Assembly (NCBI GenBank): GCA_009767595.1
Contig: VSDK01015592.1
Location: 272,211-336,210, forward strand
Length of the DNA: 64,000 nucleotides
Origin: Symbiodinium kawagutii
Taxonomy: Eukaryota > Sar > Dinophyceae > Suessiales > Symbiodiniaceae
Reading direction: 5' to 3'
Below the pieces are notes generated by a model. The model had not been told where the DNA came from and ran no database searches. It saw only the letters and a program-made list of their open reading frames with translations. Positions within the stretch are counted from its first letter, which is position 1, and the number at the start of each line of letters is the position of its first letter. Both the position numbers and the translations under genes were made by a program. Below are positions 12,201 to 27,200 of this stretch, one piece after another.

Positions 12201-15200
12201 TTGTTTGAAGAAAACATGCAAACCCAGGCAACTCTCCGTAAACCTGGTAGCAGCCATGTTCAAACATTGGAAACATTGAATGTTGGAAATTATTGGACCC
12301 ATTATTGGCAATAGCAGGCAGCACATGACCCAATCACTACGAATCATTATTAACCACTACTAATCATTATTGTTATCCATAATTGCCTGAAACTATACAA
12401 CACCATCTTCTCGTATTCAGACTAACGAATATTGTTCTCCAGGTACGATCTTCAAAGTTGTCCTTGATGTTGATGCGAGACCACTTCCCAATCTCCTCCA
12501 AGGGGTACCAGCCATATTAATGCAGTTGATTTTCCACCATGCAATCCAATCCTTGTTGTCTCTTCCAACAACAACTTCTCGCATTTCTTGTTGTTGTTGT
12601 CGTCGAATCAGGATTGGCGGGCAAAGACTGAAGCAGGATGTGGCAAACCTGCAACGGGAAAAAGCCTCCGGCTGGCGCCTATCCGCGGCGGCTTCGACAT
12701 GCGGCGCCTTGGATTGGCGGGACGTGAAAAGACTGAAGCAGGCAGGATGTGGCACAAACCTGCCACGGGAAAAAGCGTGAAACGCTTGAGAGCAGAAGTG
12801 AAATCGCGCGGCTGGAACTCCATGGCGTCGACGTGCTCTCCAGGCTCCAATAGTGGTCGTGTTTGTCATGATTTTCATTGATGGCCACATGGGTTGATAT
12901 CCCCACTTCGTAGTGATTTTTCAGGAAGCCAGGAAATTCGAGTTAGATTTGCCTATCGCAAGTGATAAACAGCGTCGCTGATCTAGTCATGAAAGCCTCA
13001 CTAGTTCATGAGTAGTTCACAAGTGATTCATATTTCTCAGTCCTTTGCATCGAGGGAACATTCATCATTTGTTGCTCCTGTTTTATTGGGTTGTCCATCA
13101 ATGATGTATCCCAAATCCGCTGGTGGTTTCCTACGAATGATCAATTGGGGATGACTGAGGGTACCATTTATGACTGATGATGATGATTTGTCCATTATAA
13201 TATTTGATAGCATAGCCGATATTAGCCAATCATGAACAACCACCAACAACTAATGGTTATTCCAACCACAAATATTGATAGTTTTAGTGGTTATTAGTCA
13301 ACAACTACCTACTCAGTCTCTACTTATCATTCTTTGCCACTACCAACCCTCACTAACCATTACGAATCATTATTAGCCATTATATAGATGTTTAGCACAA
13401 CTGTACCATCTACCACCACTATATCATCAACTAATGAATACTTGCTATCATTATTACCCATTAGATGTTTAATCCTCATCATGTTGAACCATTATCAACC
13501 ATTATTACTATCATTATTAACCATTATTACTATCATTATTAACCATTATTACTATCATTATTGACCATTCTTACTTTCATTATTAACATCTATTAACCAG
13601 AATCACTACAAACTATTGTCAACCATTAGATGTTACTAATCATCATCAACTATTAGATGTTGATAATCATTATCAACCCTTGAATGTTGAATCCTCATCA
13701 ATCTACTAACACATATTAACCATAATCATTACTATCATTAGTAACCATTACTAATTATTATTAACCATTATGCCCAACTACCATCATTCCTATCATTATT
13801 GAGCATTCTTACTATCATTACAAACCATTACTAATGATTATTAACCATTTTTATCCCAACTATCATGACTATCATTAGTAAGCATTACTAGTTACTAACC
13901 ATCAGATAATGGATCACCAACAGCTGCCCCTAATTACTACCATTATTAACCATTTCTAACCTACCCATCGGATCACCAACAGCTGCCCCTCCGCCAGGAG
14001 CTGGTTCCCGGTGGAGCACAGCGCAGGGTCTATGACTCCGATCGCCGCTCGGCGCAAGTGGCGCAGCCTGGTAGCCCGTGCCTGGTGACGTTCGTAAGCT
14101 GTGGATGATGTTGTTATGTGGATGCAGATATCATTTCTTGCTGTAGATGTTTGGTGATCTTGTTAAGATGTTGTTGTGTTTTGTTTTTTTTTTTGTTGTT
14201 GTTGTTGTTGGTGGTGGTGGTGTTGTTGTTGTGGTTGTTGATTTGTTTTTTTGTTTTATGGGGTGGTGATGTTTCTGCTGATGTTCCCTGCCTTGACGAA
14301 CAATTCTTGATCATGCCTGCCCACGCACACACACACACAATTGATTATGATGGTGCATAGATGGTAGATGTGTGTCCGCTTCCTAAGATGGGGCGTATCC
14401 CCAAGGAATCTCTGGCAATAGTGTCAGGGCAATCATCGTAGGTTTGGGAGACTGCTCATTGTTCGTGCACTGGTTATCTCAACTGGAAGCAACTCGTTTC
14501 ATAGCCTCAACTCGGATGATCCTTACTGGTTGGTGGTTTTAAACGTTTCTATTTTCCCTACTAATCATTCACAAATAGCTGGTTGACTGATATTTTCATG
14601 GGGTTTAAACGACCAACCAGTTTAACAGGCCATTTGTGCAAGAAAGCTTTTGGCTTTCACGCAAGCAATGTTCCATGGACTTGCAGAAACGGCCCGACAG
14701 TAGGGAAAGTCAAGTCCACCTTGCGGACTTCAGGATGAAGAAGGTCCATATCATAAGGGTCCCATGGTATCACACCGGCACCTTCATGATACATCAATAT
14801 CTGCATCCACATACTTGCACATATTTGTAGATATTTTTGCATATACAAATCTATAGACTTCATATGGAGAAGTATTTTTGGATATCAAAATTGCCTTTTT
14901 TGTAAGGAATCAGCATCTCGATGATCTCGTAAAAGTTTTTTTGCAGGTCCGTGAAAGTATTTTGATCAAATTCCTAAGTGTATTCCATCGAAACGTGGAA
15001 TTTGATATCCAAAAATTCTCCTCCACAGAATACATATCCACTTATTTATTGGATATCAAATCTATCGAATTGCGCATTTTCGGCCATGGTCTCCGCCCAC
15101 AGAATCTTTACCTAAATCCGTCAGGCCGAGAATACCTGGAGTTGCTCTGTCAGGAGCGGGCTGTCTCCGTTCAAGTTAGCACTGACAATGATACAAACAA

Positions 15201-18200
15201 GTCACCAACACAGAGTGGTTTTATAACTGGTCCGTAACTGTCTAATGACTGGCTAGATATTACAGATTATTCCTATAGTTAAAAGCAAGATGACTGATAA
15301 TGGTGAGTAATTAATGGTGAACAAGATGACTGATAATGGTTCGTAACTATCACAATGGTCTTATGTTTGTCATATTATTCCAGATAACGTTCATAGTTAA
15401 AGCCAAATGAAAGATGGTTAGTGCTTATATAATTTTAATGGGCATGAATCATGAACCTTTAGTGATGGGTTAGAATGGCTAAACACCCACTGGTAAAGGT
15501 TCAACGTGATTAATCACCGGTGGGCCTTGGGGATAAACACATCGGAGCCATGATTCGACAGACCCATGACTTTGCGTGGTGATGATGTTGGCGGAGCGCC
15601 TTTGATGGCTCAGGAATGACCAAGATTACAACTGCAGAAGCCATTAATCTCAAAGTCAGTGACCCTCAAAATTGTTGGTTTTTTACTATATTACCATAAA
15701 TTATCAACAAACTGGATGATTTAGGGGTACCCATATTTAAAGAAACCAGCATTTGGTGTTTATCAAAATAAGGGACCTCCAAATCATCATCATTGCCAGT
15801 AGTAAACCATCCATTTGGCACCCCCATTATTTGATAGTTACTAGATCATTGCCAGATGTAAACAACTAGTAAATTATCATCGATCATTGCCAGATGTAAA
15901 CAACTAGTAAGATACTCCTGTTTGGAGTTTCTTGTTGTGACTTGCGATTCTGTTGTAGAACCAGGTGCTGGGCTTCCAAACCGTTGAACGGCAGCTCGCA
16001 GCACGTGCCACGGGTGCCGCTAGATGCCTCCTCTTGGATTGACTTTACCATAGTTCAATAATGGTTTATGATGATTGAGAATGGTTGACAATTTTTTGAA
16101 ATTAATGGTTATATTACAATGGTTAATAATGCGTGCCGCAAGTTCGTCAACAATGTTTGTCATTCCACATCATCATGAAGGCTTTGGTCCCTTGGTAACG
16201 GGAGTGGAAGAATCCAGCTTGCACCTGCTGAACACTACTGAATGCCGGGGCACAATATCAAATACTGCTTTTTGTTGCTACTGCTTCTTTTGCCGTCGTC
16301 GTTGTTAATCATTTTGGTCTTCTTGTTGTGCATATAGCTTCTCATCCCTGTTTTTGAATCCTATTGTTGCCTCATGAGGCACCGGCTTCACAAGCGATTG
16401 TGTTGCCATCTCAGACAGATGGTTTGTAACCAGATGGCATGCAGTTGGTTGGTAATCGATGTTGGACAACCAGTTGCAGATAGATGATTTATTTGTACGG
16501 ATGATAGTGCTACTAGCAGTTGTTGCTCCTGCAATACAGCTATTCAATGATACCAACGCGTCATCACAGAATAAGCAACGATCCGAGCTGGTGATCTTAT
16601 CCAAAAACCATTCGTATTGGGGTGTTGGGTAACGAATCGTGAATGTTGATAAGTATTGTATAAAGATTTGCAATCTATATCAATCAAGTATTGCATTGTC
16701 TATACATATGTGTGCTGACAATATCAACATGTGAGTAAAGGCTATTGCCCTATTGATAACCATACTTGTCACATGAATGGTGAATCATCTTGAGCAAACT
16801 TATTAGTAAGATCATTTTTTGTTAATAGCACCAGCTACCTGTTTGATTCACCTATTGATGGTGCATATGGTTGTTTCTCAAAATGCAGGCACCCCAAATT
16901 CATCCAATATCAAGCATTGCTAGTAGTAAACCAAGCATAGCTTCGGAGGTATCCAAATTCTGAGAAACCAGCATGTGGTGAGTACATCCTCTAAAATTCT
17001 TGCTTCTTATTTATAAATTTATCCCCTAGAATTGTTGCTTATTACATTATATCTTATTATCCCCGATAATTGCTGCTTCTTATCCCCCACAAATCATGCA
17101 ATCATCCCCTATAAAAACCATATCAAACAACCATCCACGATCACCAGCGGCTCACAACGTTGCAACGAGTCGTGGTGGTCCTTCCGGGGGCGGGGCTCGC
17201 CCCTGGGCTCGTGAGGAGCGTTTGTTGGGTGGCAAAGTTCGATCCTACTACGCCTTGCAACAGGCACCTGGGCACCCCGCCATCCAGCCCCATGACCTGA
17301 TGGGAGGCGCAACCGCAATTCAGAATGGATCCAGCCATGGCCCTGTTAAGAGGGAAACCATACATGGCTATGGGTCAATATTAGCCAACCACTAATCCGG
17401 GATATTCACCAACAATAATAGGGAAAACAATGGTTAATGATAGGGGAAGCAGGGGTACGGGGCTTTGACCCACTGCCACATTTTTTGTGTGGTTTGAAAC
17501 CAGAAACTTTGTGGGTTGAAACATGACTGAGAATGATTGTTAACATGATCTATCGCGGCTAGTGACTTGATACAAAATAGGGAACCCACAAAATGGATCA
17601 AAATGGTTGGTTTATTACCGGAAAGGATTCTTAATGTGTGATTTAGGGTGTCCTCTATTTTGAGAAACACCCAAATAGTTGGTTGTAATAATGTAATGTC
17701 ATGTGATTTCATAGTTTTCAATAACTAACTGTTACATGATAGCATGATTCAAGTATTTTCAATAAACTATTTCAATCAACTATGTTTACAATATAATTGT
17801 TGATACTATTTCAATGATTCCTATCTATCGGTTACGATCAACAAACTGTCAAGCATTGCCTGCCGGTCCGTAATCAACCATTTGGAGCCAGCTACTTATC
17901 ATCAACTCCAACAACTCCTATCAAACTCAGCCACGGTTCGGTCATAAAATCATCACTGTTTAAAAACCGCCATCACCCTTTGGGAAACTAACCCGCTAAT
18001 GGAAAATCAGCATTTTGCAGGGACCCTGTAGGAAATCAGCTATAAATGGAGATTTTCCATTGCCAGGTTAGTTTACCAGAGGGTATCCATTCATCATCAA
18101 AAATTTGGCATTGAGTAAGTATTGTCCATCACTAAGCATGAATCAACAAAAAACTCCCTACTATCACTGCTTCTCATTCATCATGAATCAACCATGAACC

Positions 18201-21200
18201 GTCAATCGTAGATATCAATTCACCACTCATCAACCACTAATCAACCACCATTGACCAACCATTAGCCATTAATCAACCAGTAGTCAACCATTGTCCAACC
18301 ATTATCCAACCATCAACCAACCAACAACCAACCAACAACCAAACATCAACCAACCAACAACCAACCAACAACCAATCATTAACCAACCATCAACCAATCA
18401 TCAACTCACCATTTACCAACCATTTCCCAACCATTAACCAACCATTAACCAACCATTTCCCAACGATTAACCAACCATTACGACCCCATCTTCAACCATT
18501 CCAACCATCCTTGGGCCTCCCCTCCTCGACCTCGCCAGGGATTCTGGGACGTCTTGCCCTTGCACTTGCTGCAGTGCGAGACCTCAGGGCCGCCAGTGGC
18601 GAGGGAACAGAGGCAGGTGGTTTTGCATATTAACCAGCTATGGGTCAAGCAGTTAACCAACCAACCAATGGGGGTAACAACCAGTGGTTAACTAGCTGGT
18701 TAATGGTTAATGATAGAGTATAATAAGCAGCAATAGTAGGGGATATAAAGGATATACCACCTATATATGGCTATGGGTCAATATTAGGGGATAACAATGG
18801 TTAATTATGGTTAATGATGGTTAGCCAACCAATAATGGTTGATAAAAGGGGATGATAAGTAACAATAGTAGGGGGATATACCAGCTATATATGGCTATGG
18901 GTCAAGCAGTTAACCAACCAATAGTAGCTGGTTAATGGCTGATGATAAGGGATGATAACCAACAATAGTAGGGGGATATGTACCAGCTATAGATGGCTAT
19001 GGGTCAAGCAGTTAACCAACCAACCAATGGGGGAAATAACCAGCAATAGGTAAAACAAGCTGGTTAATGATAGGGGAACCAGGGGGACTAAGGGTTTTGA
19101 CCCACAGGAATATGAAACAGTTACTCGTAGGAGGTTATAGGAGGGTGTTATACTGAAGAAAGGAGGTTTTATAGGAGGGAGTAAGGTTTCATAATAGGGG
19201 TTTTATACAAAGTTATAATCAAAACCGGTTAGAATAGTGATGATCGTTTTTTATTCGCCATTCATGAGTACCATTTATAATGATTAATCATAGGGGAAAA
19301 TAATTGGTGAAAAAAAGCGAGCAATCATCCATGATTTACACGGTAAGATGGGTTTTGAATGGTTCTATAGGGGGTTGCAATGGTTAATCATACGGATAAA
19401 CAGGGGATACTCACCAAGAACAGTAGTGAAACAATCATTGATGATGGGTATAACGAGAGAAGCCATACATAATGACCAAGAATGATCGGGGATATACCAC
19501 CCATATGCCAACTATTGACCAGTAACGAATGCTGTTGACTGGTTGGCTGGTGATGAATGCTGGTGACTCAAAGGGCTAGTGGCGAATTGGCCAGTTCGAA
19601 CAGAGCGGGGACAAAGCAGAAGCTTGGATCTTTATTGAAGCACTGGTTGGTGGTTTGATTGGCAGTCTTATTTTCCCAAATGTATTAACCAAGGGTTGGT
19701 TGGTTGACTTGCGCATATTTTTCACGACGGCGACGAACCAGCAACCAGTACTAGTCACACATGATTCTTGCTCATCCCCTAAAGTTGACCACCCGTTTCA
19801 CCATAGTCAGCAATAGAAAATCCCATGGTTTCCCTAGAAAATCCCATGGTTTCCCCAGAAAATCCCATGGTTTCCCCAGAAAATCCCATGGTTTCCCCAG
19901 AAAATCCCATGGTTTCACTAGAAAACCTCATGGTTTCCCTAGAAAATCTTTTGGTTTCCCTAGAAAATCCCATGGTTTCACTAGAAAACCTCATGGTTTC
20001 CCTAGAAAATCTTTTGGTTTCCCTAGAAAATCCTATGGTTTCCCTAGAAAATCCCATGGTTTCCCTAGAACATCCCATGGTTTCCCTGGAAAATCCTATG
20101 GTTCCCTGGAAAATCCTATGGTTTCCCTAGAAATTTTCATGGTTTTCCTTCAACATCCTATAACTAACCACATGTTGGTTGAACCACCATCCATCATCCA
20201 TGAACCATTCCTCCCTCCGACGCCGCCGCTTCGCGGCTCAGGCATCACCACGTGAGCCCAACGGAGCTTTCGGTGATGATTTCGGGCTCCTGCGATCCAG
20301 ATCCGCAGGTGACCTGGGGGGAGCTGCTTGGGAACTGCTGGGTCTCAACCAACCTGGGCCGGCCTGAAATGATGGTTGTTGCTAGGGTTGTTGCTGGGTT
20401 TCAACTCAACCAACTGGGGGGGGGAACACCTTAGGAACACCTTAGGATCTCAACCAACCTGGCTCTGTGAAGAAGAAGTTGCGGCACTTCAGGCAATTTC
20501 TGGATTGAAACGATCATATCTGAGCAAAGATGCGCCAGCGTACAAGTTGCTGATGTGGGTGGGATATGCAATGCATGTAGACGCCATCATACTGTACCTT
20601 TCGGATCGACGTGGAAACAAGAGATTCACAAGCACATGGAAGCTTTGAGACCGAGAAGAAACATCGAAGTTGCTTGGGCTGACATATGAATCGTTGGTGT
20701 TTGAGAAGATGGCAGCCTTGAGAGCAAAAATACCCGAGGACAGGTGGAGCGAATCCACTCTGATCAGCCTGCCTGAAATGATGGTTGGTTGCTAGGGAAA
20801 TGTCTGGAAAATGATGGTTTTTAGCGGGGAAATGTTGGGAAAATGATGGTTGTTTCAGGATTTTTATGGGGGATTTGTACTGGTTAATTGGGGATATTGA
20901 CAAACAATAATGGTTAAACAAATACTGGTTGGTGGTTTGATGATCATTTCTGATTTTTCGTAGTATGCGGGGATGGCTGGTCTATGGACTGATACTTATC
21001 ATAGGGGTTGAAACCACCAACCAGATACACATTTCTTCGATTTGGTTTGCTTGACAGCTGCCATCTTGGTGCCTGAATCAACCCTTGACAGCTGCCATGT
21101 TGGTGCCTGCATCAATCCTTGGTTGACCTTCATCAAGTCTCATCCGTTGGTTGACCTCACCATCATGCCCTGGTTGACCCTACCATCAACCCGTTGTGGA

Positions 21201-24200
21201 CCTTAGGGCAGCCATCATCCACAAATCCTTGCTACAACAGCTGGATGGCTCCAGGAGTGGAGACTCTACAGCAGCAGCTCCTCCGCTCGTGTGACTTGGC
21301 ACCAGCAATGCTAGTGGCTGTTGGATATTGTGAGAATGGTAATGTGTAGATTGTAGCCTGGGCAATCATCCATTTATGGTGGATTTTCCATTGCCATGTT
21401 GGTTCACCAGAGAGTATTAGCTTAAACTATACACACAAGCTAAAGCTATATTCATCGTTTAGCAGTGTTTGCATGATATACAGTAGCTATTGGTATAACC
21501 CTTATACTATAAATATGAGCATTCTCAATCACTGGAGTGATCCACAACCATGAGCCACCTGTAAGCAATGGTTATGAATTAGACATTGGTTTAGAAGAGT
21601 TGTACACTTGTCCATGCCGGTGATAACAATCACTGGGCTGAAATCACAAAGCTTTGATAGCAACAACACTAGCCAAGAACATTTTTAATGATAACTACAG
21701 CAGGCACTTATCAGTATAGCCATCCACGGTAGTAAGAAATTGGGGTAGTGCCCTCAACAACAGTATAATCACAACGTTGTACACCACTGTTTGAGTAAAG
21801 GGTGGCAAACAACAATGGTTGACTCATGTTTAACTAATAGCTACTATTAGTCAATGAATGGCAACAACGGTAACAACCAACAAAAGAAACACAGCGGTGC
21901 AATCAGCAAAAGCTAGCAATTTTTGGGACTAGGCCCTGAATATAGCTAATACTGGCTAATAACGATGGTTAATAGATTAATAGTAATGGTTCATAATGGC
22001 TAATACTGGCTAATAACGATTAATAAAGGTTAATACCAATGAGTAATGGTTGATAGCCGTTAGTACATGCTTAATACAAAGGTTGAATTTCTGGTTGATA
22101 GCCATCAGCAATGATTCATAAATGATTGACATTAGTGAAACCTGGTTTCTGAAATGATGCTTAGCACCAATACATGCTTGACGGTTGCTTGATGATTCGT
22201 ACCTTTCGGCACCTCAAGCTGTGGCTTCTGCCGAGGCGAACAAGCTTCAAAAGCAGGTCCGTCCGAGCGGATGCGCGACGCAGATGGACCCTGTTGGCAG
22301 CAACGCCCTGGAGCTGATGTTGGTGAACAGAACTTATTGCTGGGGTGATTTCTACCAGTCCTCCAGGGGTACCCAGCTGGAGCCCGCCAAGGTTGTGCAA
22401 GGTGACGGAGAAGCGGTGTGTTTATTTTGATACGGATTTCAATCGTCAGGATTGATAGAGCGACATAACATGACATAGTCAAGGACAGGGGAATCAAGGT
22501 AGAGCCGCTTGCAGCGAAACAGCCAATGTGGAATTGACCCCAAACTGGTTGCCCATAGCCATACCCCAAGCAACTAGTAGCTGATATCCCTATAATCAAC
22601 TATCACCCATGAAGTCAGCGGTTGTGAATGCCCATACATCATGCGGGCTGAATGATTAAGCCAAACTGCTTGGATTTTGTGAAAAAAACATGATTTCCAG
22701 ACATGGTGAGTGGAAAATTCTACAGGAAAACCTCACAAATGGGTGTTTCTCAAAATCAAGGACCCCCATATCATCCAACATCAACCGTTTGCAGTAATAA
22801 CCTAACTAATATATAACTAATAGCTGTTTAATTAACCAATATTGTTGGTTAACTTCTCCCCTATTCTGAACCATTCTAAGCCACTATAAACCAACCAACA
22901 GTAATATTTTTTGTTGGCATATCCCCGGGATTATTGGTGATTCTCCCTTTCTTAATAACCATTATCACATCATGAACCATTCAAAAACCAACTAATAGCT
23001 GTTTAATGGTGAACTTCTCCCCTATTCTGAACCATTATAAGCCACTGTAAACCAACTATTTTTTTGGAGATGCCCAATTTAAGAACCCCCCGAGCGTGTT
23101 GGTTGAACCAGCTTCCGGCACGTCGATCTGGAACCAGGTGGTCGAGTGGCGCGGCATCCCAGCGCCCAGCAGTGGTTGGGGCCGGTGGATACAGCATTGG
23201 CTGGTTGATATTCTGGTTGGTTATAACCCATTAATAGTGATAAATAATGATGGTTAAGCAACTACTGGTTGGTTGATGTTGCTGGGTATTTTGTGTTGTT
23301 TGAGAAGTTCTGGTTGATTTTGTTTGGTGTTCGTTCATTCGTTTTGATTGAGGTGTTCTTTGTTTCGGTTGATGCTGCCGCCCCAATTCGCTTATGGGCA
23401 TGGACACTTACCTCTCAGACTCTACAGAATCGAGTCACAGCTATGGATATGCCCGGGTGCACGATTGGATCCACAGATGATAAGTGCCAAGATCTGAATT
23501 GACTTTACAATGCCAAGCAGAAGGCGATAATCATGAATCATCAATCATCATCAATGGATTTATCCGTTTGTTCATAAGCCCACCCCCCCAGTTTGCCTGC
23601 TCAAATATGGTAGTGGGGTATTCATATAAATTCAAAAGTTTGGGATCAAGATTCACACACAGGGTTTTGACTACAGCCCTTATGGATCCAGCATTGATAC
23701 GGGTGGACTCGATTCGTCAGTGTAAGGATGTCGAGTGGTTGGGTCACGATCATCACAGACAGGTTTTGACCATCGCTGAGAGGTGGTGATGAGTGATGGC
23801 TTTGGAATGGTGATAGCGGTGATATCGAGAGGGAGAAACCACGGGCGAACATGCTTCAATCCGAACCAGCACAAAGAACTAAAATGGATTTACCATGATT
23901 TACCCTCTGATACTGACCTGGTTGCGTGGAAAATTCCAACCAATTATTCATTTCGTTTCCTACTGTTTCCTGTAAACATGCTGATCTTTAGCTGGTCTAC
24001 TTCTTGGAAATGCTGGATTTCAACTTCCAGGGCACCGTTGACCAGTCGTGACAGTGCCCTGGACAGAGTCAAGAGGATGGACCTTTCGAGGTTTTGTTTT
24101 TTTGGCTGGGCTTGTTGCGATATTGAACCAGGCCGTAGGAAATCCATGCTGGCCATATTTTGATGATCTAGCCATTGACAGGTGTATTAGCGTGGTTGCC

Positions 24201-27200
24201 CCCAAACAGTTGATTTCGCCTGAGTACGAAAATCACATTTTGTTGGAAGCTTAAAGGGTACCCATGATTGCGTGACAGCCATTAATCAACCCAATTTTAC
24301 CACGAATTCACCATCCAGCATCCACCATTGAACCATCAAATACCCATCAATTACCCATCCAGTACTCATCAATTCTTCGCCATCCATTACCCATCAATTA
24401 CACATTAATTATTAGCCATCAATTAGCCATCAAATACCCATCAAATACCCATCAATTACCCATCAATTAACTATTAATTAACACTACTTGGATGGTGCAC
24501 GTCCCGTCAGTCAACCATCAGCACCATCCCAGCTGTTTCCTTCCAAGTAAGTGCGCTGGAACGTCCACAGGTTCTGGGAAGCGGTGCAGACAGATCTCAA
24601 TGCCGGGGATCCGAGAGCCGAAACGGCGACCAAGCAGTCACCGGTGGCGTCGAAACAAGAAGTCGTGGTGCTTCAGAATGCTTGGGGAATGATCATTCAT
24701 AGTGGTTGATTACGTAAACTGTGGTTGTTATGATTAATGATTATCACCCACTATTATGATCGATCGTTGATTATGCTTGAGGATATGATTAACAGCTATC
24801 AATCATACAACCATTATAACAGTTATAATCAATAATGAAATCCAATATCAACAGTTAATGATATGAATAATTGGGTTGTAATTATTACTCATTCATGAGG
24901 TGGTTTTTTTTCTAAATGATCACCCACTATTGTGATCGATGGTTGGGTTGCGATCGTAGTTGAATTGGTTGATTGATTTTGATGATCATTAAACAAATAC
25001 AAAAAATGCTTGAACTAGTTGAAAATGATGATTTGTTCAGTGATCATTCAACAACGTAGTGATGATGATCATTGATAATTAGTCGTTAATGATCACTCAA
25101 TAATTGATGGCTTGAACTAGTTGAGGATAGCGAACCAATTCAACCAATTGAGAATAAGTCCTCAATGATGGTTGATGATGATTAGCACTGGTTAATAGTA
25201 ATGGTGAACTGGTGGTTGATCACGGTCGATAACGGTCAGCCGTCTAATGATGGTCGATTAGCAGTGATTGATAGGGGTTGATAGTGGATAAGAATGGCTG
25301 GTGGTTTCAAATAGGCAACTCTAATAATCATTTGCTTTGGAAAGCTTCAGCCATCATCAATCTTACCCCTTCCTTACGCAACCTTAACCCTGACTTTCGT
25401 CTTGCTGTCGAAAATCTTCAAACCACCAACCAACAACCACCAAAACACCATCCCAATTTTGCATCAAACAAATGATCATAAATGAGCATCAACCACCACT
25501 AGTCAACCATTCAATCCCATTAATTCACCATAAAACCACCATCAACCACCACTAGTCAAACCATTCAATCCCCATAAAACCACCATAAAACCACCATAAA
25601 TGACCATAAAACCACCATCATTGACCATTCTTAGCCCCCCTTTGGGTGGCCCCAAAAACTGCCCTGACCTCTGGGGTTCCCGGGGCAGAAGTCGGAGGCC
25701 GAGCAGCGCTGCCGGCTCCTCCGCTTCGCCACCGGGTCCAGTCGGCCGCCACCAGGCGGGGAAAGGTGGTGATCCATGGTGAAAGGTTAGGTCATGGGTG
25801 AATAGTGGTTCACAATGGTTCAGAATGGTTGATGATGGTTAATAGTGGTTAATAGTAGGGAATGATAACCAAGAATGATGGTGAATGGATGGTTGGTGGT
25901 TAATAAAGATGGATGTTGGTGGTTTCATAGGGGTTATAAGCCATGAATAGTGGTAAATGATAAGGGGATGATTGGCAACAATAGTGGTTAAACAACTGCT
26001 GGTTAACAACTGCTGGTTGGTGGTTTCAAGCATTTTGTGTTTTCCCGCTTGTAATTATTAACAACTTAGCAAGTGGTTGTTGACTAATATTTTTCATAGG
26101 GGTTAATCAATGGTTGATGGTTGGCTTAACATGACTTTGAGATGGTTGATGACTAATGGTCATTCATGGATGTTAATGGTGAATAGATAGTGATTTCATG
26201 GTTGATAGATGGTTTATATTGGTTTACATTGGTTTATATTGGTGTATAGATGGTTTACGTTCGTTAATAGATAGTTTATGGATGGTGAATAAAGGTTATA
26301 ATGGCTGAGGATGGCTAATGGTGGTTAACAAGAAGTTGATGAAGGATTGGTTAATGGGTAGTTAATGGTGGTTTGTTCATGGTGCATAATAATAGTAATA
26401 ATCACAATAAAAGTAATGATATACCAACCATATATTAGGGGGGTTCTCAAAATAGGGATGCCCGAAGTCATGCTTGGTTTCTTAGTGAAAACGAGCAAGT
26501 ATTGATGGATGATTTGGGGGTCTACTATTTTGAGAAACACCCAAATGGTTGATAATGCTTATTAATGGTTATAGATGCTTATTACAATTAATGGTTAACT
26601 AACCATCTACAAAACATATCAGTTGTAATAAACCATTTATAGATGGTTTACCACTGTTTATAGATGGTTGATGAACGATGACTATGAAATTCATTGGTTA
26701 ATGAAGTTGTGGGGAAGAACGAACGGTAGAAGCTGCAGGGAGGCTGTGGCGGTATCAGGTTGTGATCGAAGCTGTCCGGTGGACATGAAGGACCGACTTA
26801 GACAAACCGCGAATGTGCGAGGTAAATGAAGGGCGGTTCATGATGGTGAATTGTTGGTTAATGAGTTGATGGTTTGACACTGGTCAATAGGGTTTACGGA
26901 TGGCTAGCAATGGTTAATGAGAAATCGTTGATGAAGGGTTTACTTTGTGGGTAGTTAATGGTTGAATAAGAATTAAGAGTACTTGATTCATGTTGATGAT
27001 TAGGCAAAGGTTAGTAGATGGTTTGGTATCAACCATTACTCATAGATGGTTACGAATGCTTCATGTTGAATTGGTTGTTAATTTGTGGTAAATCTTGAGA
27101 ACGCAATGGCTTTGGATAAATAATCAGATTGGTTAATTGATCAATGGTTAGTAATGATGAGAACGCTAATTTATGTTGGTCATATAGTGGTTGATAGATA

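Noticed and set aside
12417..12890. Minus-strand 157-codon ORF
   Set aside because: No recognisable domain; it overlaps the candidate HECT exon and its duplicate on the opposite strand.
18240..18480. Dense AACCAACC/ACCATTAACC repeats considered as a CRISPR-like or satellite array
   Set aside because: No fixed repeat and spacer structure; units are short, variable and typical of the AT-rich intron filler.
19761..20255. Plus-strand 164-codon repeat ORF (and its minus-strand partner)
   Set aside because: An artefact of the 21-bp minisatellite; several frames are open because the unit is a multiple of three without stops.
26740..26830. GC-rich patch between HECT exons 16 and 17 considered as an exon
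   Set aside because: Exons 16 and 17 join directly to restore PPPGGF; no frame of this patch fits between them.
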